In this document: in pieces, positions 7,336 to 7,818 of the stretch
How positions within the stretch are numbered: the stretch's first letter is position 1
Layout of the letters: each line of letters begins with the position of its first letter
DNA from: an uncultured Clostridia bacterium
GTDB taxonomy: Bacteria > Bacillota_A > Clostridia > TANB77 > CAG-508
Reading direction: 5' to 3'
DNA: 7,818 bases
Assembly (NCBI GenBank): GCA_947594095.1
Contig: CANQEA010000060.1
Location: forward strand, 1-7,818
The notes under the pieces: generated by a model
What the model saw: only the letters and a program-made list of their open reading frames with translations
The model's database searches: none
Told to the model about the DNA's origin: nothing
Made by a program: the position numbers and the translations under genes

Positions 7336-7364
7336 AGTATATAACATTTTTTAAAAAAGATCAA
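7336..7364 (-). promoter_or_regulatory. Predicted methyltransferase promoter with GATC in the -35 box
   Basis: On the minus strand TTGATC (7364-7359) and TATACT (7341-7336) are separated by 17 bases. The start point would fall near 7329, giving a leader of about 60 bases before the methyltransferase ATG at 7270. Four of the six bases of the -35 box are a GATC site, the recognition sequence expected for this restriction-modification system. This allows methylation of the -35 to alter RNA polymerase binding. The fit to consensus and spacing is seen directly; regulation is inferred. Confidence 0.6.
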
Positions 7365-7393
7365 CATTTATTTTAAATTTTTTGACTTTTCTA

Positions 7394-7427
7394 TTGATTT
7401 TTTATTACTCAAAATATACAATATAAT
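7394..7427 (+). promoter_or_regulatory. Predicted promoter of the small structured RNA
   Basis: TTGATT (7394-7399) and TACAAT (7417-7422) are 17 bases apart, and an overlapping TATAAT follows at 7422-7427. Transcription would begin near 7429-7434, just ahead of the structured hairpin and its T7 tail. The promoter points away from the methyltransferase promoter, with the two -35 boxes about 30 bases apart. Confidence 0.5.
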
Positions 7428-7428
7428 A

Positions 7429-7518
7429 AATTATATATATTTTTTTGGAAATACGCTCTGTTAATCCGTTTTAACGGCTACGATTTATTTGTGGTCTAGG
7501 ATTAATGGAGCTTTTTTT
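7429..7518 (+). ncRNA. Probable small structured RNA ending in an intrinsic terminator
   Basis: No known RNA family is recognised. A 13-bp outer stem pairs 7455-7467 (GCTCTGTTAATCC) with 7499-7511 (GGATTAATGGAGC). The two central pairs are U-G and G-U, which hold only if the plus strand is the RNA; on the minus strand they become A-C mismatches. Seven Ts (7512-7518) follow immediately, so the RNA ends as an intrinsic terminator. Inside lie a small hairpin, CCGT-TTTA-ACGG (7466-7477), and a second, CTAC pairing with GTGG (7478-7481 with 7491-7494), giving a Y shape. The CC at 7466-7467 can pair with either GG, so two folds compete. No plus-strand gene lies between 6073 and here, so this is unlikely to be merely the terminator of another gene. 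It could also be a leader of a gene beyond the window, but about 300 bases without an ORF follow. Confidence 0.6.
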
Positions 7519-7681
7519 GCGTAAATTTTACAAAAGATATCATATCACACTTTAAGCAATTTTAAAAGCGAACATCAGCATTTTTTTATTTTAATTTAAC
7601 TAATTCACTCCATAAGTCAATAACTATGGAGTCAATTACTTCAATTTTATGATATTTATACTATACAATATTTTATTTCTA
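7519..7681. other. Non-coding AT-rich stretch with one imperfect inverted repeat
   Basis: No gene or clear promoter was found. The only structure is ACTCCATA (7607-7614) facing TATGGAGT (7625-7632) across a 10-base loop, extendable to 12 bp per arm with one mismatch (7603-7636). Neither strand has a T-run after it, so it is not a good terminator; an operator or RNA hairpin is possible. Confidence 0.5.
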
Positions 7682-7818
7682 TTAAGTCAAACACCTTTGT
7701 TTTCTATATTTGAGCAATTCTAAAATTTTTCTTGTGTAATTTCTTGTGTAGTTTCTTGTGTAGTCAAAAAAATTAAATGTCCCCTTTTTCGATTCTGAAG
7801 TGTTATTTACTATTGAAA
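7682..7818 (-). pseudogene. Possible decayed 3' end of an AlbA_2/Schlafen-type ATP-binding protein
   Basis: On the minus strand one frame is open from the window edge to a stop at 7682-7684, reading NTSESKKGTFNFFDYTRNYT and, later, RKILELLKYRKQRCLT. The neighbouring frame reads LTTQETTQEITQEK. The order KKG..., TTQE repeats, then ILELLK recalls the C-terminal tail of AlbA_2 (Schlafen-like, RecG-related) ATP-binding proteins, whose last winged helix follows such TQE or TPQV repeats. Adding one A to the run at 7722-7730 would join the TQE frame to ILELLK. This is from memory and fragmentary; the stretch may simply be non-coding. The rest of the gene would lie beyond the window. Confidence 0.3.
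7728..7763. repeat. Tandem repeat, 3 x 12 bp
   Basis: TTTCTTGTGTA plus A, G and G respectively makes three head-to-tail 12-bp units (7728-7739, 7740-7751, 7752-7763), differing only in the last base of the first. Because 12 is a multiple of three, copy changes would keep any reading frame; on the minus strand one frame gives a repeating TTQE-type peptide. Confidence 0.85.

Noticed and set aside
7429..7518. tracrRNA, retron RNA or type III toxin-antitoxin RNA
   Set aside because: There is no CRISPR repeat or anti-repeat, no reverse transcriptase and no tandem RNA repeats in the window; no family consensus was recognised.
7728..7763. CRISPR array
   Set aside because: Three 12-bp units stand directly head to tail with no spacers, and there are no cas genes.

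Overview
The window is very AT-rich (GC by eye near a quarter). Arg is mostly AGA, and strong AGGAG-type ribosome binding sites sit before most genes. This fits a low-GC Firmicute (Clostridia-like or staphylococcal-like) or a Fusobacterium-type genome; the sequence does not decide between them. TGG is used freely for Trp and the genes end in TAA, so there is no sign of an altered code.

The content is that of a small defence island. From left to right: (1) a 97-residue hypothetical gene on the plus strand (5-298); (2) a hairpin terminator (301-326) and a decayed minus-strand gene end (about 329-540); (3) a minus-strand KAP-family P-loop NTPase broken by one frameshift (583-1930), preceded by a 61-residue gene in the same direction (1992-2177); (4) a minus-strand pair: a DUF4160 protein (3891-4535) and a PUA/EVE-like reader fused to an HNH nuclease (2467-3843), probably a modification-dependent restriction enzyme; (5) a Sau3AI/MutH-family GATC restriction endonuclease on the plus strand (4682-6073), convergent with its cognate M.Sau3AI-type cytosine-C5 methyltransferase on the minus strand (6070-7270, one frameshift); (6) a 540-base stretch without an intact protein gene. 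That stretch carries the methyltransferase promoter, a probable small structured RNA with its own promoter and terminator (about 7429-7518), an inverted repeat, a 3 x 12 bp tandem repeat and a possible decayed gene end.

The best-supported functional unit is the GATC restriction-modification pair. The two genes converge and overlap by four bases inside a perfect 26-bp palindrome, which makes both proteins end in the same residues, ESED. GATC was found only four times in the window by hand count, well below expectation. One of those sites lies in the predicted -35 box of the methyltransferase promoter, which suggests methylation-sensitive autoregulation. The nuclease reading frame is intact while the methyltransferase is frameshifted. 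That is either a sequencing error or a biologically important state, since an active GATC nuclease without its methylase should be lethal.

The most novel candidates are the structured RNA at 7429-7518, the small-protein plus KAP unit, and the DUF4160 plus EVE-HNH unit. Two long genes each carry exactly one extra base, and two further stretches look frame-broken, so assembly indels should be excluded before calling decay.
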